Made by a program: the position numbers and the translations under genes
Part shown: positions 7,729-15,715 of the stretch, piece after piece
How the letters are laid out: every line of letters begins with the position of its first letter
Numbering within the stretch: the first letter of the stretch is position 1
Notes under the pieces: model-generated
The model's database searches: none
Told to the model about the DNA's origin: nothing
Seen by the model: only the letters and a program-made list of their open reading frames with translations
Assembly: GCA_022822125.1 (NCBI GenBank)
Contig: JAJECF010000081.1
Span: 1-26,628 of the forward strand
From: Alphaproteobacteria bacterium
GTDB lineage: Bacteria > Pseudomonadota > Alphaproteobacteria > Bin95
Reading direction: 5' to 3'
Length of the DNA: 26,628 nucleotides

Positions 7729-10261
7729 GCGGCTCCTGCGGGCCTTGAAGACCGGCCAGCGCGGCAGGGAATGCGGCTTCGGCGAAGACCAGCTTGAAGA
7801 TGCCCTTGGCCGGGCCTTCCCGCACAGTCATGGACCCGCACTCGAACGCGCCCTCCAGGGCCTCCAGCACGCGCTTCTTGTATTCGGTATCGGAGCCGTC
7901 GAGATGCGCGCCCTTGGTTTCGTAGATCAGAAGGTGCTGGCGGCCTTCCTCGCCGCCGGCGATGGCGACGAAATCGGGCCAGATGCGATTTTGCCTCCAG
8001 CCCTTGAGATAGTAGTCGCCGCCCTGGCGCGCGGCGACCCGGTGCCACCACTGCAGGGCCTTCTGCTCATCCAGATAGCGCGCGAATTTGCGTTCCAGAT
8101 CGCTGTCGAACTGATGGGTATAGATCGACTCGAACAGACTCAATTGCAGCAGGGAATGGCGGTCTTCCCGCGTCATCCGGCCGGCGTCTTCGGGCACGCG
8201 GATTTCGTAGCATTCGGCCATGCGAAACGCGGGCCGGCCCGAATCGAGGTCGAAGCGGATTTCCTCCCGCCGCAGCTTTTCCGTGAAAACGGCTTGCGCT
8301 TGCCCGTCGATTGCATCGCTCACATGCTTGTGCAATTCGTGCATCAGGTACGAACGCCGATCATAAATTTCGTCGTCGGACTCCCCGGATTCCCGCAGGC
8401 GGCCTATCAGCTCCGAACCGATGCGAGCCGCCTGCCAGGGGTTCGGAACGATGTCGGACAGGCGGCGGGCGAACCAGGTCAGCTTTGCGGTTTTGTCGAT
8501 GAAGAGTTCCCGATCCTCGTAAACGGTCGCCGCCGTATCGCCGATATCCACGGTGGCCGATTGCCGGACGGCCGTTTGCAGCTGACTGTCTTCCACGGCC
8601 GGCGCGTCGATGGCGCTCCAGTCGATGGATGGCAGGATGTCGCGCAGATAGTCCAGTTCCCGCCACTCTTCGCCGTTCCGGTGCAACACCAGAGGCAAGA
8701 AAACGTCGCGATCCCGGAACGGCTCCCGCCGCCGCACTGTAACCGGCCGCATATCTCCGGCGGATTTCGAGAAGACCTCCCCGGAAAGGCCGGTCAGTCC
8801 CTCCTCTTCCAGCCCGGCCTTCACATGCTCTACCGCTTCGCCGACGGCGGTGTTCCAGCAATAGACGTAGCAGCGGTCGAGAGCCTCGCGGTCGGTGAGC
8901 CGCGCGTGCGGCTGGCGCATGACCCGTCCGACCAGTTGCGTGATCGCCCGCCTGGCTCTTGTGTTGTCGAGCATCGCCAGCACATAGGCAAAGGGGCAGT
9001 CCCAGCCCTCCATCAAGGCGGCTTTGGTCACGACCCAGCGCACCGGGCAGTATTCGGAGAGCAGGTCCTTGCCGGCCAGTTCGTCGCGCTCGGAAGATTT
9101 CACGGCGACGGCATCGGCGGGCACGCCCAGATTCTGCATCAGGTAGTCGCGCACGTCCTCCGCATGGACATGCTCGCCGTCCCGCTGGTCCTTGCCGGTG
9201 CGCTCCACCCGCACCACGGCGATGGGACGGACATAACGGCCTTCGCTTGCATAGAGCGACGCCGCTTCCGCAGCCAGCCGCTCCAGTTCCTCGTGGGTCT
9301 CCTGAAGCGTGTATTGCCATGTGGCGTTGCGGAACGCTTCCACCTGCACCGGCAGTTTTATCATCTCCTCGGCCTTCAATTCGACGCCGCCGATATCGAC
9401 CAGAAGGTTGCTGACGCCGCGATTGGGCGTGGCGGAAAGCTCGACGACCAGACGGGGATCGAGGCGGCTGATGGAGCGCGCGAATTCTTCGTTCGCTTCC
9501 TGTCTGCGCCCATACGCCTTGTGCGCCTCGTCAAGCACCACAACCGGCCGCAGCATCTTGAAGACATTGAAAAGACTGTGCTTGACCGGCTCTTCGGCCG
9601 AAAGGCGCTCAAGGTCGGGATATTCGTTCAGCAGGCGCTCATTGCCGAAAATGTCGTCGCTGTCGGGGAAGAAGCTTGGGTAGCGCCCGGAATCGCGGAA
9701 CATCCGCAGGAATTCCTTGCCCTTCCGCCGATTGGCGGCAGGCAGCATCAGCAACATGACGCAGAGATAGTTCGCGGCATCGGCTTTCGCGAAAGGATCG
9801 TCCTTTTCCAGCAGTTTCAGCCGGCCGCCGCTGGCGCGCTCCAGCATCTGCCGATAGGGGTGCTCGCGGTTTTTCAGGGCGGTTTTCGTCTGCTCGTAGA
9901 TCGCGCGGGTCGGCGTAATCCAGAGCGTGAGGCCCGCCTGCCGGCCCAGCCGCTCCAGCGCCGCGGCGGCGAGCAGCGTCTTGCCGCCGCCCGTCGGCAC
10001 CTTGAAGCACAAATGCGGGATCGGCCGCTCTGCATCGTCGGTCCGGCTTATGTAACCGCTGGCGGTCGGGGCGACGCCGCCGGCTTTCGCCAGACGCTCC
10101 CAGGCAGTCTTCGGATGGTTGCGAAGGTCGTCGGGAACAGGGACGCCGGTGCCGGCCAGCGCTTCGATTCCCCGTTTCGAGGTCCGTTCCGCCTCCGCCA
10201 GCGCCTCCAGCCAGCGGGCGAAGGCGTCGAGCGCGCCCGCCTGGTATTCCTTGAGTTCCAC
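7718..10261 (-). CDS. res: Type III restriction enzyme, Res subunit
   Basis: An 847-residue superfamily 2 helicase-nuclease. Walker A is PTGGGKT (89-95), the DEAH box is 244-247 in VVLDEAHKAYG, motif III is SATP (276-279), and motif VI is ITQLVGRVMRQP, preceded by WDCPFAYVLAMLDN. The C-terminal PD-(D/E)XK endonuclease is PD (762-763), then E781-T-K783 in IYETKG. It acts with Mod as an ATP-dependent complex that cuts DNA carrying unmethylated inversely oriented sites. It is somewhat shorter than classical EcoP-type Res (about 970 residues), but all core motifs are present, so it appears intact. The start is a GTG, 6 bp after the mod stop, with AAGG upstream; the two are one operon. The stop overlaps the convergent creatininase gene by 11 bp. 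Confidence 0.95.
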   Translation of the reverse strand: MELKEYQAGALDAFARWLEALAEAERTSKRGIEALAGTGVPVPDDLRNHPKTAWERLAKAGGVAPTASGYISRTDDAERPIPHLCFKVPTGGGKTLLAAAALERLGRQAGLTLWITPTRAIYEQTKTALKNREHPYRQMLERASGGRLKLLEKDDPFAKADAANYLCVMLLMLPAANRRKGKEFLRMFRDSGRYPSFFPDSDDIFGNERLLNEYPDLERLSAEEPVKHSLFNVFKMLRPVVVLDEAHKAYGRRQEANEEFARSISRLDPRLVVELSATPNRGVSNLLVDIGGVELKAEEMIKLPVQVEAFRNATWQYTLQETHEELERLAAEAASLYASEGRYVRPIAVVRVERTGKDQRDGEHVHAEDVRDYLMQNLGVPADAVAVKSSERDELAGKDLLSEYCPVRWVVTKAALMEGWDCPFAYVLAMLDNTRARRAITQLVGRVMRQPHARLTDREALDRCYVYCWNTAVGEAVEHVKAGLEEEGLTGLSGEVFSKSAGDMRPVTVRRREPFRDRDVFLPLVLHRNGEEWRELDYLRDILPSIDWSAIDAPAVEDSQLQTAVRQSATVDIGDTAATVYEDRELFIDKTAKLTWFARRLSDIVPNPWQAARIGSELIGRLRESGESDDEIYDRRSYLMHELHKHVSDAIDGQAQAVFTEKLRREEIRFDLDSGRPAFRMAECYEIRVPEDAGRMTREDRHSLLQLSLFESIYTHQFDSDLERKFARYLDEQKALQWWHRVAARQGGDYYLKGWRQNRIWPDFVAIAGGEEGRQHLLIYETKGAHLDGSDTEYKKRVLEALEGAFECGSMTVREGPAKGIFKLVFAEAAFPAALAGLQGPQEPLTQ

Positions 10262-10267
10262 CGCGCC

Positions 10268-11899
10268 TTATCCCTGCCCCGTCCGGTGGAGTTCGTAGGG
10301 AAGCTGGCAGAAGGTGATGCCCATCCTCGTCAGGTCCCGCTGGCCGATATATTTGCCCGGCCCGAATACCACCGCCTTCCGGCCCCGCTCCCGGTTTGCG
10401 GCCTCGATGCGCCTGGCGCGCTCCTCGTTCAGGATCGCTTCGTTGCTACGCAGCCAGTCCATATCCGGCTCGTAAAGCAGGTAGTAGTCCGCCGCCTCTC
10501 CGGCATGGAACAGGCCGTCCTCGTTTTGCGGCGAGAGGTCGGCCAGTCCGGCGGAAATGCCGGAGGCCGTGTGCAGGAGCCAAGCGGCGAGCGCGGGCCA
10601 ATCCGGCAGCGCCTCCCCGGTCAGCATGGTCTCAGCGTCAAGCGGCTCTCCCAGCGTGCAGTAGGTGAAGGAGCCGCCCAGGCCCTCGCGCAAAGCCGCG
10701 TCCTTCGCCTTCGGGACGCCCCGGATGACACGCCTCACTCGCTCCGCCGTGATGCTGTCTGCATAGTCCTCGCACTCGACCAGAATGAATTTGCGGTTGC
10801 CGCTGTCCTCCTTATTCAAGGCAAGCACAGCATGGGCTGTGGTGCCGCTGCCGGCGAAGGAGTCGAGGACGATGGAGTCTTCATCCGAAGCCAATAGGAG
10901 GATTTTGTGTAGCAGGCCAACAGGCTTAGGATTCTGGAATCCAGTGCCTTCCAATATGGTCTTCACTAATTCGGTACCATTCGTAGTCGTTCCTACTTCA
11001 TCCCACCAAGTATTTGGGGTCAATCCCCTCTCTTTCGCTTCGGACAAGAATCTCTTTCTTTGAGGGCGTCCCTTCCCAGTTTTTCCAAACACAATGCGAT
11101 TGTCTTGAATCAATATCTCAAATCTTTGTAAATCGTTTTTCCAGCAATTTCCCGGACTAGGGTAAAACACTTCTCCGGTATTAGGATTGGTAATCGGATA
11201 CATCTGATTTGGCCGTTCTCCACCAGCTTCAAATGGATCAGCTTTCCAAGGACCCCTTGGATCGCTATCCGGATTAGAGAATCCAGACGTGATAGCGGGG
11301 AGCTTAAATTGATTTCTATTTTGCTTTATAATGTTTATATTTCTTGCATAAGATAGATTGAAAGTATGAGAAACTGATACTAACGCTGGATTGGTTATAG
11401 ACTTTGTGCTGTTCCACATGAAATCTGCAACGAAATTCTCCTCCCCAAAAATCTCATCCATCATCATCCGTAGATGATGCTGTTCGTTATCGTCTATCGA
11501 AATGAAAATAACCCCGTCTTCGGACAGCAATTCCTTCAACAGGTGCAAGCGCGGCCACATCATGCAGAGCCATTTGTCGTGGCGCTCCAGGTCCTCGCCA
11601 TCGACCGGGCCGTTTTCCTTCAGCCACGCCTTCATCAGCGGGCTGTTCACCCTGTCGTTATAGACCCAGCCTTCATTGCCGGTGTTGTAGGGCGGGTCGA
11701 TATAGATGCACTTCACCCGCCCGGCATAGCAGGGCAGCAGCGCCTTCAACGCCTCTAGGTTGTCTCCGTGGATAATCAGGTTGTCGTCCACCCCGGCAGG
11801 ATTCAGCGAGCGGGCGGCGTCCGGCTCCAGCGGGCGGTAGGGCACGGTCAGGTGGTGGGCGTAGATATGCTGCTTGCCCTTGAATTCCAACGTCGGCAT
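10268..11899 (-). CDS. mod: Type III DNA adenine methyltransferase, Mod subunit
   Basis: A 543-residue beta-class N6-adenine methyltransferase. The catalytic motif IV, DPPY (68-71, in YIDPPYNTG), comes before the AdoMet motif I, LDSFAGSGTT (345-354), the order typical of type III Mod. Between them lies the target-recognition region (about 155-335). The start at 11899 is fixed by an ideal AGGAGG upstream; a TTG at 11917 is less likely. It methylates the recognition site and is needed for Res specificity. Base composition is odd. Roughly 10870-11515 is much richer in A/T than both ends of the gene: my hand counts for 11281-11340 and 11341-11400 are 19/60 and 20/60 GC, while the surroundings are about two-thirds GC. 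This suggests the recognition domain was swapped in. No phase-variable simple repeat was seen. Confidence 0.96.
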   Translation of the reverse strand: MPTLEFKGKQHIYAHHLTVPYRPLEPDAARSLNPAGVDDNLIIHGDNLEALKALLPCYAGRVKCIYIDPPYNTGNEGWVYNDRVNSPLMKAWLKENGPVDGEDLERHDKWLCMMWPRLHLLKELLSEDGVIFISIDDNEQHHLRMMMDEIFGEENFVADFMWNSTKSITNPALVSVSHTFNLSYARNINIIKQNRNQFKLPAITSGFSNPDSDPRGPWKADPFEAGGERPNQMYPITNPNTGEVFYPSPGNCWKNDLQRFEILIQDNRIVFGKTGKGRPQRKRFLSEAKERGLTPNTWWDEVGTTTNGTELVKTILEGTGFQNPKPVGLLHKILLLASDEDSIVLDSFAGSGTTAHAVLALNKEDSGNRKFILVECEDYADSITAERVRRVIRGVPKAKDAALREGLGGSFTYCTLGEPLDAETMLTGEALPDWPALAAWLLHTASGISAGLADLSPQNEDGLFHAGEAADYYLLYEPDMDWLRSNEAILNEERARRIEAANRERGRKAVVFGPGKYIGQRDLTRMGITFCQLPYELHRTGQG

Positions 11900-11968
11900 C
11901 GGCCCCTCCTTCGCCAAGCGGTTGTTCTATTCCCTTTTCGTTCTTTTGACAACAGGTGGGCCTCGCCT

Positions 11969-13159
11969 TTATTGCGTAATCGCCCCCTCCGCCGCCAGCG
12001 CGGCGATCTCGGCCTCGTCGAAGCCCGCCTCCGCCAGGATTTCGCCCGTCTGCTCGCCGACGGCCGGGGGCTGGCGGCGGAGGCTGAAATCGTGCGCGCC
12101 GATCTCGACGGGCAGGCGCGGCAGCCGCGTTGCGGGGCCGCCCGGAAGCTGCACATCCAGCAGACGGCCCTCATGGTTGAGCTGCGGGTCGTCGAACAGA
12201 TGCACCGGCCGCGCCACGGGCGAAAAGGGCACGGCGATCTCCTCCAGTATGGCGGTCATCTCGGCAAGCGTGCGCGCCTTCACGACCTCCGCAATGCGGG
12301 CGGCGATCCGGTCCCCCTCGACCACCCGGCTCTCATTCGTGGCGTTACGCGGGTCGGCAAGCTCGTCCGCCCAGCCGAAATGCCCGCACCAGGCGCGCCA
12401 GTGGTTGTCGCTGGTGATGCCGATGAACACCTGCTCGCCGTCGCCGGTCTCGAAGGTTTCGTAGATCGCCCAGGCGCGGGCGCGGGCCGGCATGGGCTGC
12501 GGCTCGCGCCCCGTGGCGCTGATGCCCGCCATATGCTGCGACATGAGGAAGGCGGTCGACTCGAACAGCGCGGACTTCACGAATTGCCCCCTGCCGGTCG
12601 CCTCGCGCTCCTTCAGCGCGCAGAGTATGCCGATGACCGCGTAGCTGCCGCCCATGATGTCGATGATCGAGGTGCCGGCGCGCAGCGGCCGGCCGGGCGG
12701 GCCGGTCATATAGGCGAGGCCGGCCATGAACTGCACCACCTCGTCGAGCGCCGGCCGGTTCTCGTAAGGCCCCGACAGAAAACCCTTGAGCGAGGCGAAA
12801 ATCAGCCTCGGATTTATGTCCCGAAGCGTCTCCCATCCGCAGCCCAGCCGCTCCATGGTGCCGGGCGCATAGTTCTCGATGACGACATCGACGCCTGCGG
12901 CGAGCCGGTGGACGACCGCCCGGCCGCGGTCCGACTTGAGGTCCACGGCGAGCGAGCGCTTGTTGCGGTTGAAGCCGCCGAAGAAGCCGGCGGCGAAACC
13001 CGGCAGGCGGCGCGTCTTGTCGCCGTCGGGCGCGGGCTCGACCTTGATGACGTCCGCGCCGAGATCGGCCAGCACCAGGCCGCAACTCGGCCCCATGATC
13101 GTCTGGCAGAACTCCAGCACCCGGATGCCGGCGAGCGGAAGCGGGGCGTTTTCGGTCAT
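11969..13159 (-). CDS. CaiB/BaiF family III CoA-transferase
   Basis: A 396-residue single-domain class III CoA-transferase. The N-terminus is typical (PLAGIRVLEF, then ADLGADVIKVE at about 31-41), followed by FNRNKRSLAVDL and NYAPGTMERLG. The catalytic Asp that forms the acyl-aspartyl/CoA intermediate is D167 in SIIDIMGGSYAVIGIL. Such enzymes move CoA between carboxylic acids such as formate/oxalate, carnitine, succinate and aromatic acids; the substrate is not readable. The ATG at 13159 suits the family start but has only a weak ribosome site. The frame is open to 13321, yet that extension runs through the palindromic operator and is not plausible. ATG 13210 is another option. It lies divergent from the DUF4143 ATPase and 69 bp upstream of mod on the same strand, so read-through into mod-res is possible. 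Confidence 0.92.
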   Translation of the reverse strand: MTENAPLPLAGIRVLEFCQTIMGPSCGLVLADLGADVIKVEPAPDGDKTRRLPGFAAGFFGGFNRNKRSLAVDLKSDRGRAVVHRLAAGVDVVIENYAPGTMERLGCGWETLRDINPRLIFASLKGFLSGPYENRPALDEVVQFMAGLAYMTGPPGRPLRAGTSIIDIMGGSYAVIGILCALKEREATGRGQFVKSALFESTAFLMSQHMAGISATGREPQPMPARARAWAIYETFETGDGEQVFIGITSDNHWRAWCGHFGWADELADPRNATNESRVVEGDRIAARIAEVVKARTLAEMTAILEEIAVPFSPVARPVHLFDDPQLNHEGRLLDVQLPGGPATRLPRLPVEIGAHDFSLRRQPPAVGEQTGEILAEAGFDEAEIAALAAEGAITQ

Positions 13160-13260
13160 CGGCTGCGCAACCTGTGCCTCAGGGGAATCGGAGGCCAGAC
13201 TATGGGCCATTCCCGCGCCGGCTGCGACCGGGACCGTTTGTCCGGCGGCAACGCAGTCTC

Positions 13261-13327
13261 TTGTGAATGATATCCAGTCACAGCATGAATGATTGTCATT
13301 CAAGACATGAATGGATATCATTCACAA
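13261..13327 (+). promoter_or_regulatory. Triple 17-bp palindrome operator, 22-bp period
   Basis: Three palindromes follow the consensus TGAATG-N5-CATTCA: 13264-13280 (TGAATGATATCCAGTCA, one mismatch), 13286-13302 (TGAATGATTGTCATTCA, perfect arms) and 13308-13324 (TGAATGGATATCATTCA, perfect arms). Their starts are exactly 22 bp apart, about two helical turns. In addition, 13261-13276 and 13312-13327 form a perfect 16-bp outer inverted repeat. The block is AT-rich in a GC-rich genome and covers the promoter and first possible codon of the ATPase gene. This is expected of cooperative binding by a dimeric repressor, possibly autoregulation. The binding protein is unknown. Confidence 0.8.
13293..13321 (+). 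promoter_or_regulatory. Sigma-70-like promoter of the ATPase gene
   Basis: TTGTCA at 13293-13298 and TATCAT at 13316-13321 are separated by exactly 17 bp, each close to the -35/-10 consensus. The predicted start point is about 13328-13329, coincident with the A of ATG 13329. No Shine-Dalgarno precedes that ATG. The -35 lies inside the second operator palindrome and the -10 inside the third, so a bound regulator would block polymerase. Confidence 0.55.
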
Positions 13328-13328
13328 T

Positions 13329-14552
13329 ATGGCCGCCTCCCCGCTTCCGCGCCTTGTGGCGAACACGCTCGAAGAGCGCCTCGCCGTCATGCCGGCCGTC
13401 GTGCTTACGGGAGCACGTCAAACCGGCAAGACCGTTCTTGCCCAACGACTCGAACAGGAGGGATGGCGATACCGTTCCCTCGACGACCCGGACACTCTGG
13501 ACGCGATCCGGCGGGACCCCGAGTCCGTCGTGGGCGGACCCGGTCCTGTAGCTCTCGACGAGGTACAACGAGCACCCGACCTGCTCCATGCCGTCAAGCT
13601 GGCCATAGACCGGGACCGCCGACCGGGACGCTTCCTGCTGACGGGTTCGGCCAATCTGCTCCTCATGCGCCGCGTCTCGGAGTCGCTGGCGGGGCGGGCC
13701 AGCTATCTGACGCTTCGACCCATGACCCGGCGGGAACGATGTGGACAAGGCGCGGGCGGCCCCTGGGAAGAGTTGATCCATACGCCCGAGGACCGTTGGC
13801 TCGATTTGCTTGCCGCCCGCCCGGCCGAGCCGGAGGACTGGCGCGTGCTGGCGCGGAGCGGCGGGTTCCCCACGCCGGCGGTCCACCTGAAACGGGACGA
13901 GGCGCGCGCGGTCTGGTTCGACGGCTATGTGCGCACCTATCTGGAGCGCGACCTTCAGGACCTGTCCGCAATTTCGGCCCTGCCGGAATTCCGTCGCCTG
14001 ATGCGCGCGGCTGCGCTCAGGACCGGCCAGACCGTCAACCAGACCGAACTCGGCCGGGACATTGCTCTGCCGCAGCCGACGATGAGGCGCTATCTCAACC
14101 TGCTGGAAACCTCCTGTCTGCTGGAGCGAATCCCGGCTTATGCCGTGAACCGGACCAAGCGGCTCATCAAGGCGCCGAAGCTGTATTGGGGCGATACCGG
14201 CCTCGCGCTCTACCTTGCGGGAGGCGGGGAACCGGGCGGGGCGCATCTCGAGAATTTCGTCGCGATGGACTTGACGGCCTGGCGGGACGCGCGGCTCGGG
14301 CAGGCCGAAATTCTTCATTGGCGGACTGCCGCCGGCGAAGAGGTGGATTTCGTGATCGAAGCCGAAGGCCGCCTGCTGCCGATCGAGGTCAAGGCGGCGA
14401 ACCGGCCGCGCCTCAGGGACGCCCGCCATCTCCGCAGTTTCCACGCGGAATACGGCAACAGCGCGCGACCGGGCCTGTTGCTGCATACGGGCCCGCAACT
14501 GGAATGGCTCGCGCCGGGCGTTCTCGCCGCGCCCTGGTGGCGGGTGATGTAA
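13329..14552 (+). CDS. AAA ATPase with DUF4143 domain
   Basis: A 407-residue protein of the AAA_14/DUF4143 family. Walker A is GARQTGKT (28-35), Walker B is VALDEVQ (74-80) and sensor I is LTGSAN (104-109). A winged-helix-like region (about 230-265, with QTVNQTELGRDIALPQPTMRRYLNLLE) follows. The C-terminal DUF4143 part has a nuclease-like signature, EVDFVIE near 338-344 and PIEVK at about 351-355, resembling PD-(D/E)XK folds. These proteins are widespread, often horizontally acquired, and their role is not established. The start is chosen as ATG 13329, where the predicted transcript begins; ATG 13311 is in frame and would add MDIIHN, but it lies inside the operator upstream of the predicted transcription start. 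The gene sits beside a CoA-transferase and the type III restriction system and stands alone transcriptionally. Confidence 0.93.
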   Translation: MAASPLPRLVANTLEERLAVMPAVVLTGARQTGKTVLAQRLEQEGWRYRSLDDPDTLDAIRRDPESVVGGPGPVALDEVQRAPDLLHAVKLAIDRDRRPGRFLLTGSANLLLMRRVSESLAGRASYLTLRPMTRRERCGQGAGGPWEELIHTPEDRWLDLLAARPAEPEDWRVLARSGGFPTPAVHLKRDEARAVWFDGYVRTYLERDLQDLSAISALPEFRRLMRAAALRTGQTVNQTELGRDIALPQPTMRRYLNLLETSCLLERIPAYAVNRTKRLIKAPKLYWGDTGLALYLAGGGEPGGAHLENFVAMDLTAWRDARLGQAEILHWRTAAGEEVDFVIEAEGRLLPIEVKAANRPRLRDARHLRSFHAEYGNSARPGLLLHTGPQLEWLAPGVLAAPWWRVM

Positions 14553-14561
14553 TCGTCATGG

Positions 14562-14597
14562 TTGCCCCGCTCTTGTCAGGGCGTGCGGCCGGGGCAA
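14562..14597 (+). terminator. Hairpin after the ATPase gene
   Basis: Perfect 8-bp arms TTGCCCCG (14562-14569) and CGGGGCAA (14590-14597) enclose a 20-nt loop, starting 9 bp after the ATPase stop. There is no T-run behind it, so it may be a weak terminator or a 3'-end stabiliser. Confidence 0.35.
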
Positions 14598-14661
14598 TGC
14601 TGCGCCACCCGTTTCGGAAGAGCCGGCCCTTGCGGATGTTTGCATTCACCTGCGGCGCGCC

Positions 14662-15639
14662 ATGCGCGTGATCCTTTGCCGCGAGCTCGGCGCGCCCGAT
14701 GTGCTGACCGTCGAGGAGCGGCCCGACCCGGAGCCGGGCATGGGCGAAGTGCTCGTCCGGCAGGAGGCCTGGGGCGTCAACTATGTCGATGCGCTGATGG
14801 TGGCGGGCGGCTACCAGTTCAAGCCCGACCTGCCGTTCGTGCCGGGCCTGGAAGCCGCCGGCACGGTCGTCGCCACCGGCTTCGGCAGCAATGTCTTCGA
14901 GCCGGGCGACCGGGTGATCGTGAGCCACCGGCCGGGCGCCTTCGCCGAATTGGCGGCGGTCACATTCGACCGCGTGCGCCGGGCGCCGCCGGCGCTCGAC
15001 ATGGCGGAGGCCGCCGTGTTCCGGTCCGCCTATCACACGGCGCTTCACGCGCTGTTGCAGCGCGGCCGGCTGGCGCCGGGCGAAACCGTGCTGGTGCTGG
15101 GCGCGGCCGGCGGCGTCGGCATGGCGGCCGTGCATTGCGCGAAGCGTCTGGGCGCGCGGGTCATCGCCGCGGCGGCGGGGGAGAACAAGCTGGCCGCGCT
15201 CCGCAATCAGGGGGCGGATGTCGTCATCGACTACCGAGGCGGCTTCCGCGCGGCCGTGCTGGCCGCCACCGGAGGCCGCGGCGTCGATGTGGTTTACGAC
15301 CCCGTGGGCGGGGACGCCTTCGACGAGGCGATGCGCTCGACCGTCTGGGGCGGGCGCATCCTCGCCATCGGCTTCACCAGCGGCCGCCGCCCGGTCGCCA
15401 AGGTCAACCATATCCTCATCAAGGGCATAGAGGTGATCGGCGTGCGCGCGGGCGAAGCGGGGCGGCGCAATCCGAACCTGCCGGAAGAGACCTGGCGCTA
15501 TCTGACCCGCTGGGTGGCGGAGGACGGGCTCAGGCCGCATATCAGCCACCGCATCCCGTTCTCCCGCGCGGCCGAGGCGCTGCAGCTGGTGCTCGACCGC
15601 AAGGTCATCGGGAAGGCGGTTCTGGTGCCCGACGCCTGA
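14662..15639 (+). CDS. Quinone oxidoreductase-like MDR dehydrogenase
   Basis: A 325-residue zinc-independent medium-chain dehydrogenase/reductase of the NADPH:quinone oxidoreductase type. The GroES-like N-terminal domain (1-125) includes GVNYVDALMVAGGY and PGLEAAGTVVATG. The Rossmann domain carries LVLGAAGGVGMAAV with the AAGGVG nucleotide motif at 148-153, then VDVVYDPVGGDAFDEA. The family's zinc-binding Cys residues are absent, as expected for the quinone/enoyl reductase branch. Likely reactions are reduction of quinones or alpha,beta-unsaturated carbonyl or acyl-CoA compounds. ATG 14662 matches the family start (MRVILC). It is followed after 76 bp by the fused CoA-transferase on the same strand, so a shared transcript and a shared acyl-CoA pathway are plausible. 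Confidence 0.9.
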   Translation: MRVILCRELGAPDVLTVEERPDPEPGMGEVLVRQEAWGVNYVDALMVAGGYQFKPDLPFVPGLEAAGTVVATGFGSNVFEPGDRVIVSHRPGAFAELAAVTFDRVRRAPPALDMAEAAVFRSAYHTALHALLQRGRLAPGETVLVLGAAGGVGMAAVHCAKRLGARVIAAAAGENKLAALRNQGADVVIDYRGGFRAAVLAATGGRGVDVVYDPVGGDAFDEAMRSTVWGGRILAIGFTSGRRPVAKVNHILIKGIEVIGVRAGEAGRRNPNLPEETWRYLTRWVAEDGLRPHISHRIPFSRAAEALQLVLDRKVIGKAVLVPDA

Positions 15640-15715
15640 ACCGGCTTGCAGCGCCCGGCGAAACGCTGAAATTGTGCCAACCCCGCGCAGCGAAAAGAGA
15701 AAGGCGCGTTCCGAG

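Noticed and set aside
7721..10897. Plus-strand open frame of 1058 codons
   Set aside because: It is antisense to res and the 3' part of mod, whose motifs are unmistakable; its translation has no recognisable domain. High-GC coding DNA commonly leaves such antisense frames open.
13160..13321. N-terminal extension of the CoA-transferase through the operator region
   Set aside because: The extension is non-homologous and reads through the palindromes; the family N-terminus starts at the ATG at 13159.
13261..13327. Three tandem units considered as a mini CRISPR array or replication iterons
   Set aside because: The 22-bp period leaves only 5 bp between the palindromes, there are no cas or rep genes, and the block overlaps a promoter and start codon, so an operator explains it better.
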